Source of the DNA: AC-32 sp963755635
Lineage (GTDB): Bacteria; Actinomycetota; Thermoleophilia; Gaiellales; Gaiellaceae
Length of the DNA: 64,000 bases
Reading direction: 5' to 3'
Assembly: GCA_963755635.1 (NCBI GenBank)
Contig: CAVWKS010000036.1
Location: forward strand, 186,001 to 250,000
This document shows, one piece after another, positions 1 through 7,329 of the stretch. Under the pieces are notes generated by a model. It worked only from the letters and a program-made list of their open reading frames with translations, did not search any database and was not told where the DNA came from. Positions within the stretch are counted from its first letter, which is position 1; each line of letters begins with the position of its first letter. A program made the position numbers and the translations under genes.

Positions 1-145
1 CGTCGGCGCGGCTCCCGGGAACGCAGAAGAAGAGCGATCCAGGCCCGGCGGCGCGGGCGTCGTAGGCCAGCTCGCGGATCTCCACGGGAGCGCGTCGCAG
101 GACGTCCGCGGGGGCGAGCGCTGCGATGACGCGCTCTAGCTGCAT
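1..145 (-). CDS. murE: UDP-N-acetylmuramyl tripeptide synthase, N-terminus (partial)
   Basis: Partial gene running off the left edge; about 48 N-terminal residues are visible. The start is the ATG at 145. The peptide contains ELAYDARAAGPGSLFFCVPG, matching the N-terminal Mur ligase fold of MurE (S/Y-D-S/A-R followed by G-x-LFFxxxG). MurE adds the third amino acid, usually meso-diaminopimelate, to UDP-MurNAc-L-Ala-D-Glu in the cytoplasm. Its place downstream of mraZ, rsmH, ftsL and ftsI on the same strand is the classical dcw order and supports the call. The catalytic ATP-binding and C-terminal domains lie outside the window, so the third amino acid cannot be judged. Confidence 0.8.
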   Translation of the reverse strand, partial: MQLERVIAALAPADVLRRAPVEIRELAYDARAAGPGSLFFCVPGSRAD

Positions 146-231
146 CGGCGGGCGAGTCTACCAACCGGTCCTGCCGAGACCGGCGCCTGCCCAAGCCCTG
201 GAAGGTGAGCCTTTGCAGCGGCTTTGCGGTG

Positions 232-906
232 TTACTTGTTGTGCTTCTTGCCACCGCCCGGCGGGCCGGTGTGGACGTGGTTCTGTCGCCTTTGCCCCAG
301 CCCGGCTTGCCGACCGGAGGCGGGGGCGGCGTACGTGGTGGTGGCGGAGGCGGTGGTGGCGGCGGCGGCGGCGCGTTGTGCGTTGCCGGTCGGTGGAGGC
401 GGTGGTGGAGGCGGTGGTGGAGGCGGTGGTGGAGGCGGTGGTGGAGGCGGTGGTGGAGGCGGTGGTGGAGGCGGTGGCGGAGGCGGTGGTGGCGGTGGTG
501 GTGGCGGAGGAGGAGGCGGTGGCGGTGGCGGTGGAGGCGGACGGAGGCGGTGGCGGCGGCCCAGGACGGGCGGCGGGGGCGGCGGCGGCGGGGACCCCGA
601 CTCCCCCGCGCGCCGGCCGGAACTCGGGAAGATGCAAGCCGCAGCCCGCCCGCGCGACGGGGCTGCGCGGTGCGAGCGGCGGCCTGCGAGTTCCTGCGTA
701 CTTCTTCACCTCGTGCTTCGAGGAGCGCGTGGCAGTGGCCGCCCCGGGACGCGTCGGCGCAGCTGCCTCAACGGCGGCGGAGGCGCCGGAGCGACGGCCT
801 GGTGCCCGGAGGACAAAGGCGACTCCAGAGCGGCGCGCCAGAGGTAGCCCGAGGCGACGCCGGCGCAGACGAGCAGCCGAGATCCGAAGGGTTCCCGGAG
901 AGCCAC
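232..906 (-). pseudogene. Proline-rich membrane-anchored protein, frame broken
   Basis: Not a recognised family. On the minus strand a GTG at 906 opens a peptide with a basic start and a hydrophobic stretch (RLLVCAGVASGYLW), then alanine/proline-rich sequence. That frame stops at 706. Another frame carries the codons CCA CCA CCG CCT, giving a long polyproline tract (about 560-390), and ends in a lysine-rich tail (HTGPPGGGKKHNK) with a TAA at 232-234. At least one or two indels are needed to join these parts. A proline-rich extracytoplasmic protein between ftsI and murE would fit a cell-wall role, but that is inference. The whole 146-974 stretch holds no other convincing gene. Confidence 0.35.
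391..490. repeat. 12-bp tandem repeat (GGTGGTGGAGGC)n
   Basis: About eight near-perfect head-to-tail copies of GGTGGTGGAGGC, with degenerate GGN/GGC repeats on both sides (about 334-560). Because the unit is a multiple of three, all six frames stay open: polyglycine on the plus strand and polyproline or Ala-Ser-Thr-Thr on the minus strand. The minus polyproline frame agrees with the direction of the surrounding cluster. Copy number in such a tract is prone to slippage and to assembly collapse. Confidence 0.85.
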
Positions 907-950
907 GCATGGCCGCGGAGTCTCGCAGCCGGACCCGACGACACCGCTCC

Positions 951-998
951 TCAGCCGTCGAAGAGTGGATGCTCTCAGCCGTCGAAGACTGGATGCGC
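951..998. repeat. 24-bp tandem duplication at the GGDEF stop codon
   Basis: Two adjacent 24-bp copies (951-974 and 975-998), differing at only two positions. On the minus strand each reads His-Pro-(Val/Leu)-Phe-Asp-Gly-stop, so the gene end has been duplicated and the second stop codon is redundant. Confidence 0.7.
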
Positions 999-2012
999 GA
1001 GGCTGACACGGTCCTTTCCCGCCGCTTTCGCCTCGTAGAGCGCGGCGTCGGCCAGGCTCAGAACCTGCTCCGCAGTTTGCCCGGGGTGAGCTCCGCGATC
1101 CCGAAGCTCGCGGTCAGAGGTGATCCGCGCGCCACGCTGGCAGCTCGAGTGGCGCGTGCGCCAGGGCGCTCGACGCATGCGGTCTGCGACGAGCACGGCC
1201 GCTTCCGCCCGCGTCTCGGGAAGCAGCACCGCGAACTCCTCCCCGCCCAGCCTGCCGGCGACGTCCATCTTCCGCAGGTGAGCCCGCAGGAGGCGCCAAA
1301 GGTCTGAAGTGCATGGTCGCCCGCGAGGTGGCCGTGCCGGTCGTTCACGAGCTTGAAATCGTCGAGATCGGCGAGCACCAGCGAGAGCGGTTCTCGAACA
1401 GCTTGGCCCGCTCGAGCTCGGTCTCGAGGGCCTCCAGGAACCGGCGCCGGTTGACGAGGCCCGTGAGCTCGTCCGTCGTCGCCTGCCGCTGAACGCGCTC
1501 GTGCAGCTCGCGCGTTCTCGAGCGCGATGCCCGCCTGCGCAGCGAGCCACTCGGCGAGATCACGCGTCTCTTTGCGGAACCCGCGACGGGGCGGATAGAG
1601 GAGCAGGGTCGTCAGGCCGTCTTCGTGCTCGCCGGTTGTCAAGTCGAGCTCGAGCGGGTGGCGTCCAGCGACTTCGCCGAACCAGCCGACCTGCACACCG
1701 CCCTGAACGAGCTCGCCGCCACGGGCACCGGTCGCCTCGGTGACCACCTCGAGGATGAGTGGCATCAGCGCCCGCGCGTCGTGCGTCGCGGCGAGGGCAT
1801 TACCGACGAGCGCCAGGGCCTCACGCGGATCGCGGTTCGAGCCGGTGGGCCCGACGGCGGTCGGCATGGGGCTCGGTGCTCGCCGCCCTCCCCTTGGACG
1901 AGCGCATCACAGAGACGAACAGGCCCACAGTGAGCAAGGTCACGAGCATGGCCGCGACGAGCAGGGTCGGGCGGTCGCGCCAGGCGATGGCAAGAGGGAC
2001 TACATACCGCAG
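975..2012 (-). pseudogene. Membrane-anchored GAF-GGDEF diguanylate cyclase, multiple frameshifts
   Basis: Reading across several frames gives one family-typical protein. It starts with a membrane segment (PTLLVAAMLVTLLTVGLFVS, near 1980-1920), followed by a GAF-like domain ending in AGIALENAR. The GGDEF domain follows: TTDELTGLVNRRRFLEALE, then LVLADLDDFKLVNDRHGHLAGD, then the active-site GGEEF, then ADAALYEAKAAGKDRV. GGEEF is competent for making cyclic di-GMP from two GTP. At least four frame changes fall between about 1860 and 1090, so it is either a decayed gene or badly sequenced. The start is uncertain; no ATG/GTG precedes the membrane segment in frame. It sits just after ftsI, an unusual place for a diguanylate cyclase. 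Confidence 0.7.
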
Positions 2013-2031
2013 TGTGCGGCAATTCTGGCCC

Positions 2032-3736
2032 TCAGGGCGCGAGCGCGGTGGACGGAGCGTCCGGGGTGATGCCTCCGTCCAGGTACTGCAGGTCGAACTT
2101 CGCAATCTGCGAGAACGCGGGCGCCGCCACGACGCCGCCCCAGATCGCCCCGCGCGGCTCGTCGACCGCGACGAGGATGACGAGGCGCGGGCGCGAGGCG
2201 GGCACGATTCCGACGAACGACGCGACGTAGCGCGACCTCGAATACGTGCCGTCAGGATCGACCTTCGAAGCGGTCCCGGTCTTCCCCGCGACCTGGTAGC
2301 CGGGCACGGCGGCCAGCGTGCCGGTCCCGTCGAGCACCACGTTCTTCAGCATCGACAGCAACGACCGCGCCACGCTGCGCGAGACGATCCGGTGCCGAGG
2401 CTGCGCGGACGGAGGCGCCGTCGCCGATGTGGTCGACCAGGTGCGGCCGGATCCAGACGCCCCGGTTCGCGATCGCCGAGTAGGCCGCCGCGAGCTGCAC
2501 CGGCGTGACCGAGATCCCCTGCCCGATCGGCACGTTCCCGATCGTCGAGCCGGACCAGTCCTTCTCCGGCAGCGCGATCCCCGGGCTCTCGCCGGGGAAG
2601 TCGATCCCGGTGGCGCGGCCGAAGCCGAAGCGCGAGATCCAGCCCGCGAGCGCGTGCGGGCCGAGACGCTCGGCGAGCGTGATCGCGCCCACGTTCGACG
2701 AGCGAGCAAGGATCTGCGCGACCGTCATCGTCTCGGTCCCGCGCGGCTCGGCGTCGTGGATGATCCGGTCGGCGACGTGGATCGAGTACGGCAGGACGAA
2801 GCTCGTCGACGGCGTGACGAGGTGCTGCGACAACGCGCCGGCGACGGTGACCAGCTTGAAGGTCGAGCCCGGCTCGTAGGTGTCCGTGACGGCGCGGTTG
2901 CGCTGCAGCGGGTGCCAAACGGAGCCGTAGGCGTTCGCGTTGAAGCCCGGCGCCGTCGCCATCGCGAGCACGGCGCCCGTGCGCGGGTCGAGCACGACCG
3001 CCGTCGCGCTCTTCGCGTGCCACTGCAGCATGGTCTGCTTCAGCACCGCCTGCGCGTTCGCCTGGATCGTGTGGTCGAGCGTCAGGTAGACGTCGGTGCC
3101 GTCGCGCTCGGCCTGCGACTGGATCGTGTCGATCGCCTGGCCGGACGCGTCCTTGACGAGCCGTTCGCGCCCGGGGCGGCCGGCGAGTGTCTTGTCGAGC
3201 GAGAGCTCGAGCCCGGCGAGCCCGCGGTTGTCGACGCCGGCATAGCCGAGCACCTGCGACGCGAGCGATCCCTGCGGGTAGAAGCGCTGCTCCTCCGGGT
3301 AGAAGCCGAAGCCCGGCAGGTGCCGCCGCCGCAGCCGCTCGGCCCGCGCTGCGTTGGCCTTGCGCGCGACGTAGACGAAGCCGTGCGTGCGGTCGCCGAG
3401 CTCGGCGGCGAGTGAAACCGGGTCGATCCGCAGGATCCGCGCGGCGATTGCGGCCTCGCGGTTCGGGTCACGCACCTGGAGCGGATCGGCGTAGATCGTC
3501 GTCGCCTGCTCGCCGATCGCAAGCTGGAGGCCGCCGCGGTCGTAGATCGTCCCGCGCGCGGCGGGGATCGTCACTTCCTCGCTGTGCTGGCTCGCCGCCA
3601 GGCTGCCGTAGGAGCTCGCGCGGACTCCCTGCAGCCACGCCGCCCGCAGGAACGCGATCCCGAACAGGAGGACGAAGCTCGCGAGCAGCAGCCGGATGCG
3701 ACGGTTCGCGACGCGGGGGCCGGCGACGCGGCTCAA
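2032..3736 (-). CDS. ftsI: Peptidoglycan transpeptidase FtsI (PBP3 type), one frameshift
   Basis: Class B penicillin-binding protein that cross-links septal peptidoglycan. It has an N-terminal membrane anchor (about residues 14-34), a dimerisation domain with RGTIYDRGG (61-69), and the transpeptidase triad: STFK at 291-294 (acylated Ser), SSN at 346-348, and KTGT near the C-terminus (VAGKTGTASKVD). The reading frame breaks near 2390; the KTGT part is read in the next frame and ends at 2032. All motifs survive and the gene is essential in the family, so the break is probably a one-base sequence error. The start is TTG at 3736, overlapping the ftsL stop (TTGA), which implies coupled translation. 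Confidence 0.9.
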
Positions 3737-4114
3737 CGCGCGCGCTGCCTCAGCCGGATGTAGGTCGTCTGCGTCGGGTCGGCGGGAACGAGCCCGTCAC
3801 GGTGCGCGAGCGTCTGGATCCGCGGTCGTCGCCGCCGCGAGCGAGAGCTGAGACGCGAGCGCCTGCTTGTCCGCCTTCAGCTGCGTGCGCTGCGCGTTGA
3901 CCTTGCTCAGCTGGACGTTCAGGCGCAGCACCGCCACGTTCAGCGCGACGACGCCCGCCAGCAGGACCGCGACGACCGCGATCCAGACCACCCCGCCCGC
4001 GACGCCGTGGCGGCGGGCGGGCGCCGGCGTGCGGCGGCGAACGGGCTTCGGCTTCTCGCGACCGCGTGGGCGCGGAGACGGAAGAGCGTGGGCGGCGTCG
4101 CTCCAGGAGGCCAT
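3733..4114 (-). CDS. ftsL: Cell-division protein FtsL-like, one frameshift
   Basis: Short bitopic protein of the division complex, recognised by position between rsmH and ftsI and by architecture: basic proline-rich cytoplasmic tail (about 1-38), one membrane helix (VVWIAVVAVLLAGVVALNV), then a coiled coil (LNVQLSKVNAQRTQLKADKQ). The uninterrupted frame stops at 3797. Shifting one base near 3825 continues with IQTLAHRDGLVPADPTQTTY and ends in RLRQRAR with a TGA at 3733-3735 that overlaps the ftsI TTG. This fits the normal FtsL C-terminus better. FtsL sequences diverge strongly, so the call rests on context and shape. Confidence 0.75.
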
Positions 4115-4119
4115 CTGGC

Positions 4120-5109
4120 TCAGTCGTCCCCGGTCTCGGCGCTGTTGGTCTTGATTGCGGCCCGCAGCCGCGCCGAGGCCGCGCGCGGGTTGGCGGAGAT
4201 TTCCTGCGAGCTCGGACGGATCGCCCGGCGCGAGATCGCGCGGAGCGTCGGCTCGTGCCCGCAGACGCAGACGGGCAGGTCGGGCGGGCAGGTGCAGCCG
4301 TGCTCCTGCGTGCGCAGGAAGCGCTTCACGATCCGGTCTTCGCCCGAGTGGAAGCTGATCGCCGCGAGCCGGCCGCCCGGCCGCAGCAGCTCGAGCGCGG
4401 CGGGCAGCGCCGCCTGGATCGAGCCGAGCTCGTCGTTGACGGCGATCCGCAGCGCCTGGAAGACGCGCTTGGCCGGGTGGCCGTCGCCGAAGCGCGCGGG
4501 CGCGGGGATCGCGGACTTGATCGTGTCGACGAGCTCGCCGGTCCGCTCGAACGGCTGCTCGCGCCGGCGCCGGCCGATCGCGCGCGCGATCTGGCGGGCG
4601 TAGCGCTCGTCGCCGTACTCGCGGAAGACCGAGGTCAGCTCGCGCTCGCTCGCCTCGTTGACGAAGTCGCGGGCCGAGAGCTCCGAGCTCGGATCCATCC
4701 GCATGTCGAGCGGCGCATCGACCGCGTACGAGAAGCCGCGCTCGGGAAAGTCGATCTGCATGCTCGAGACGCCGAGGTCGAAGAGCACGGCATCGGCGCG
4801 CACGCCGTTCGAGGCGAGCTGCTCGAGCACGACCGAGAACTCGCCGCGCAGGAAGCGGCCCTGCACCGCGGTCTGCTTGCGGAACCGTTCGAAGTAGGCG
4901 CGCGCCGAGGGGTCGCGGTCGATCGCGATCAGCTTGCCCTTGCCGCGCATGTCGGCGGCCAGGAGCTCGGCGTGGCCGCCCGCGCCGAAGGTGGCGTCCA
5001 CCACCGTGTCGCCCGGCCGTACGGCGAGCGACTCCCGTACCTCCTCAGCGAGAACGGGAACGTGATCAGTCGCGTTGGGTCGCAAGACGTTCGGCAACAT
5101 CCTCCGCAC
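4120..5109 (-). CDS. rsmH: 16S rRNA (cytosine(1402)-N(4))-methyltransferase
   Basis: RsmH (MraW) uses S-adenosylmethionine to methylate N4 of C1402 in the ribosomal P site. Visible motifs are the N-terminal HVPVLAEEV, the SAM-binding VVDATFGAGGHAELLA, LFDLGVSSMQIDFPERGFSY, and ISFHSGEDRIVKRF near the end. Its 329 residues match the usual length of about 310-330. The start is either GTG at 5109 or ATG at 5100; both lie inside the end of mraZ, giving overlap and probable translational coupling. A CxCPPxxPxCxCG cluster (CTCPPDLPVCVCG, near residues 281-293) is normal for this family. Confidence 0.97.
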   Translation of the reverse strand: MRRMLPNVLRPNATDHVPVLAEEVRESLAVRPGDTVVDATFGAGGHAELLAADMRGKGKLIAIDRDPSARAYFERFRKQTAVQGRFLRGEFSVVLEQLASNGVRADAVLFDLGVSSMQIDFPERGFSYAVDAPLDMRMDPSSELSARDFVNEASERELTSVFREYGDERYARQIARAIGRRRREQPFERTGELVDTIKSAIPAPARFGDGHPAKRVFQALRIAVNDELGSIQAALPAALELLRPGGRLAAISFHSGEDRIVKRFLRTQEHGCTCPPDLPVCVCGHEPTLRAISRRAIRPSSQEISANPRAASARLRAAIKTNSAETGDD

Positions 5110-5500
5110 TCCCTTCCATCTCCGTGACGTGCTTCTCCCAGGCCGCGCGGTCCCAGATCTCGAGGTGGTCGCGCACCCCGACGATCACAACCTCGCGGTC
5201 GATCCCAGCCTTCCGCGCGAGCGTCCCCGGCACGAGGACGCGGCCCTGCTTGTCGGGCTTGGCCTCGGAGGCGCTCGCGAAGAACCACCGGTTCATCATC
5301 CGGCCCTCACTGCTGAACGGGTCGAGCCCGGCGAGCCGGCTCTCGACCAGCTGCTCCCAGTCCGCCTCGGGATAGCAGTGGAGACACCGGTCCAGCCCGC
5401 GCGTGATGACGAGCCCGCCGGAAAGCGCTTCCCGAAACTTGGCCGGTAGCGTGAGGCGGCTCTTGTCATCGATCGTGTGCTCGAATTCGCCTAATAGCAT
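5066..5500 (-). CDS. mraZ: Transcriptional regulator MraZ
   Basis: First gene of the dcw cluster; 144 residues with two AbrB-like swapped-hairpin repeats. The family signature is clear in MLLGEFEHTIDDKSRLTLPAKFRE and in the second repeat DKQGRVLVPGTLARKAGI. MraZ binds repeated TGGGN boxes upstream of its own gene and controls the cluster. Here four such boxes with 10-bp periodicity lie immediately upstream, so autoregulation is well supported. The start is ATG at 5500 with a GGAG ribosome site that itself lies among the boxes. Confidence 0.96.
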   Translation of the reverse strand: MLLGEFEHTIDDKSRLTLPAKFREALSGGLVITRGLDRCLHCYPEADWEQLVESRLAGLDPFSSEGRMMNRWFFASASEAKPDKQGRVLVPGTLARKAGIDREVVIVGVRDHLEIWDRAAWEKHVTEMEGSAEDVAERLATQRD

Positions 5501-5501
5501 C

Positions 5502-5536
5502 TTCCACTCCGCCCCACTTTAGACCACCATTCCCCA
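5502..5536 (-). promoter_or_regulatory. MraZ operator: four TGGNN boxes at 10-bp spacing
   Basis: Read on the minus strand: TGGGG (5536-5532), TGGTC (5526-5522), TGGGG (5516-5512) and TGGAA (5506-5502), each separated by exactly five bases. This is the known MraZ-binding layout of TGGGN repeats with 5-bp spacers. The last boxes overlap the ribosome-binding region and end one base before the mraZ ATG. Confidence 0.85.
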
Positions 5537-5570
5537 CTGCGCAACCCTTTTACGCCACCGGGCGCGGGCG

Positions 5571-6221
5571 CTACTGGAGAAGCGAGCCGACGGAGTTGAT
5601 CGTCAGCGCGACGATCACGGCGCCGAAGACGAACGAGAGCAGCGCGTGCCGGACGGCCGTGTGGCGAATCGCCTTGGTCTTCAGGTCGGTGTCCGAGACC
5701 TGGTAGGTCATCCCGATCGTCAGCGCCAGGTAGCCGAAGTCGCGGTAGTCGGGCGGCTCGTTCTCGTTGAAGTCGATCCCGCCGACCGGGTGTCCGTAGT
5801 AGAGGTCGCCGTAGCGGACGGCGTAGAGCGTGTGCACCGTCGCCCACGAGAGTGCGACGACGCCGATCGCGAGCAGCAGCAGCAGCGCCTTGGCTGTGCC
5901 GTGGCGATTGCGGGCCTCGAGGAGCATGTAGCCGATCGCGATCAGGCTGACGACGCTCGCCGTGAGCACGATCAGGTCCGCCACCGGCCGCGAGAAGTCC
6001 TCGTCCTGCGCGTTCGCCTTCGTCTCCGAGGAATCCATGCCGTAGATCCGAAGCCAGACCGCGAGCACGGTCACGAGCGCCGTCGCGCCCCATGCGCAGG
6101 AGACCGCAACCGCCCAGTTGGCGCCGGTCGCGAAGAGGGCCGCGAGCACACCGATCCCGACCACGAACGCGGTCACCGTCCGCAGCGCTGCGAGACCCCG
6201 GCGGCTCTCCTTCAGCTTCAT
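5571..6221 (-). CDS. DUF1345 family integral membrane protein
   Basis: 216 residues with about five hydrophobic helices. The family signature DFNENEPPDYRDFGYLALTI (near 148-167) followed by GMTYQVSDTDL is diagnostic of DUF1345, whose function is unknown. The remaining features are a short charged loop (MDSSETKANAQDED) and a C-terminal helix. It stands alone between mraZ and the divergent sigma factor gene, with 70 bp to mraZ. The start is ATG at 6221. Confidence 0.85.
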   Translation of the reverse strand: MKLKESRRGLAALRTVTAFVVGIGVLAALFATGANWAVAVSCAWGATALVTVLAVWLRIYGMDSSETKANAQDEDFSRPVADLIVLTASVVSLIAIGYMLLEARNRHGTAKALLLLLAIGVVALSWATVHTLYAVRYGDLYYGHPVGGIDFNENEPPDYRDFGYLALTIGMTYQVSDTDLKTKAIRHTAVRHALLSFVFGAVIVALTINSVGSLLQ

Positions 6222-6277
6222 CGCCGGGAAGCATGGCAGCGGATCTCACACCGGGCGGCGTGACGGCGTTTGTAGGA

Positions 6278-6745
6278 ATGATGGAGGCCGTGACCGTTCC
6301 GCCGTTCGAACGCTTCTACGAGGAGCAGCGCGAGCCGGTGCTCGCCCAGCTCCGGCGGATGCTCGGGCGCGACGCCGCCGACGACGCGTTCCAGGAGACG
6401 TTCCTGCGCGCGTTGCGGGCGTACCCGGCGCTGAAGCACGGGCAGCACCTCCGCGCGTGGGCGCTCGCGATCGCGCGCAACGTGGCGATCGACGCCTACC
6501 GGCGCGAACGGGTCACCTCGGCCGACGTCCCGGATCTCGAGTCGGTCGACGAGCCGCTCCCCTACGAGGAGCTCCGCCGGCTGACCGCCGACCTACCGCA
6601 GAAGGAGCGCGCCGCGGTCTTCCTCCGCTTCGGATACGACCTCAGCTACGAGGACATCGGTGCGGCCCTCGGCTCGTCCTCCGAGGCGGCTCGACAGGCC
6701 GCTTCCTCCGGTGTCCGCCGACTGCGCAAGAAGGAGCTCTCATGA
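6278..6745 (+). CDS. ECF-type RNA polymerase sigma factor
   Basis: A small (about 155 residues) sigma-70 family protein. Region 2 is seen in FQETFLRALRAYPALKHGQHLRAWALAIARNVAIDAYRRE. Region 4 is seen in LPQKERAAVFLRFGYDLSYEDIGAALGSSSEAARQAASSGVRRLR, a helix-turn-helix. It lacks regions 1 and 3, as ECF factors do. Start is ATG at 6278 or 6281 (or GTG at 6290). The stop overlaps the next gene's ATG (ATGA), so it is cotranslated with a DNA alkyltransferase, which suggests a role in response to alkylation. No anti-sigma gene is adjacent. Confidence 0.88.
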   Translation: MMEAVTVPPFERFYEEQREPVLAQLRRMLGRDAADDAFQETFLRALRAYPALKHGQHLRAWALAIARNVAIDAYRRERVTSADVPDLESVDEPLPYEELRRLTADLPQKERAAVFLRFGYDLSYEDIGAALGSSSEAARQAASSGVRRLRKKELS

Positions 6746-7329
6746 CCGTCTCTCCCCAGCTGGATGCACGCTTCCGCGACGCGGCCGCCGCCGAAGGGCT
6801 GCTCGACGTCGCCTACGACTTCGCCGACACGCCGGTCGGCCGCTTGCTCGTCGCGGTCACCGACCGCGGGCTCTGCGAGATCTCGTACGACCCGGAGCCC
6901 GAGCGCGAGCTCGACCAGCTCGCCCGCGGTTTCGGCGCCCGGGTGCTGCGCTCGCCGCGGCCCACCGACGAGGCCCGCCGCCAGCTGGACGAGTACTTCG
7001 CCGGCGAGCGGCGGGAGTTCGACCTCCCCGTCGACCTGCGGCTCGCCCGCGACTTCGGCCGCACCGTCCTGCACGAGCTCGCCCGCGTGCCGTACGGCGA
7101 GCTGACCACCTACGGCGCGCTGGCCGCGAAGGCCGGCCGTCCCCGCGCCGCCCGCGCGGTCGGCACCGTCATGAACCGGAACCCCGTGCCGATCGTGCTC
7201 CCGTGCCACCGAGTCGTCGGCTCGACCGGCGCGCTGACCGGCTACGCCGGCGGCCTCGACCGCAAGCGGACGCTGCTGGAGCTGGAGGGCGCTATCGGCT
7301 CAGACCCGGCCGAGTCCCGGCGCCGGTGA
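6742..7329 (+). CDS. ogt: Methylated-DNA--protein-cysteine S-methyltransferase
   Basis: Suicide DNA-repair enzyme that moves the methyl group from O6-methylguanine to its own cysteine. The 196 residues show the active-site motif PCHRV at 154-158 (acceptor Cys155), preceded by the arginine-finger helix and the winged-helix core (VPYGELTTYGALAAKAGRPRAARAVGTVMNRNPVPIVLPCHRVV). The sequence N-terminal to this forms the small alpha/beta domain. It is the second gene of an operon with an ECF sigma factor (ATGA overlap). Its 3' end overlaps the convergent dehydrogenase gene by 38 bp. Confidence 0.93.
   Translation: MTVSPQLDARFRDAAAAEGLLDVAYDFADTPVGRLLVAVTDRGLCEISYDPEPERELDQLARGFGARVLRSPRPTDEARRQLDEYFAGERREFDLPVDLRLARDFGRTVLHELARVPYGELTTYGALAAKAGRPRAARAVGTVMNRNPVPIVLPCHRVVGSTGALTGYAGGLDRKRTLLELEGAIGSDPAESRRR

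Noticed and set aside
126..1307. Plus-strand ORFs with polyglycine or Trp-Arg repeats, looking like a glycine-rich (PE_PGRS-like) protein
   Set aside because: The frames stay open only because of the 12-bp repeat; outside it the sequence is not protein-like, and the minus strand carries the GGDEF and proline-rich frames in cluster direction.
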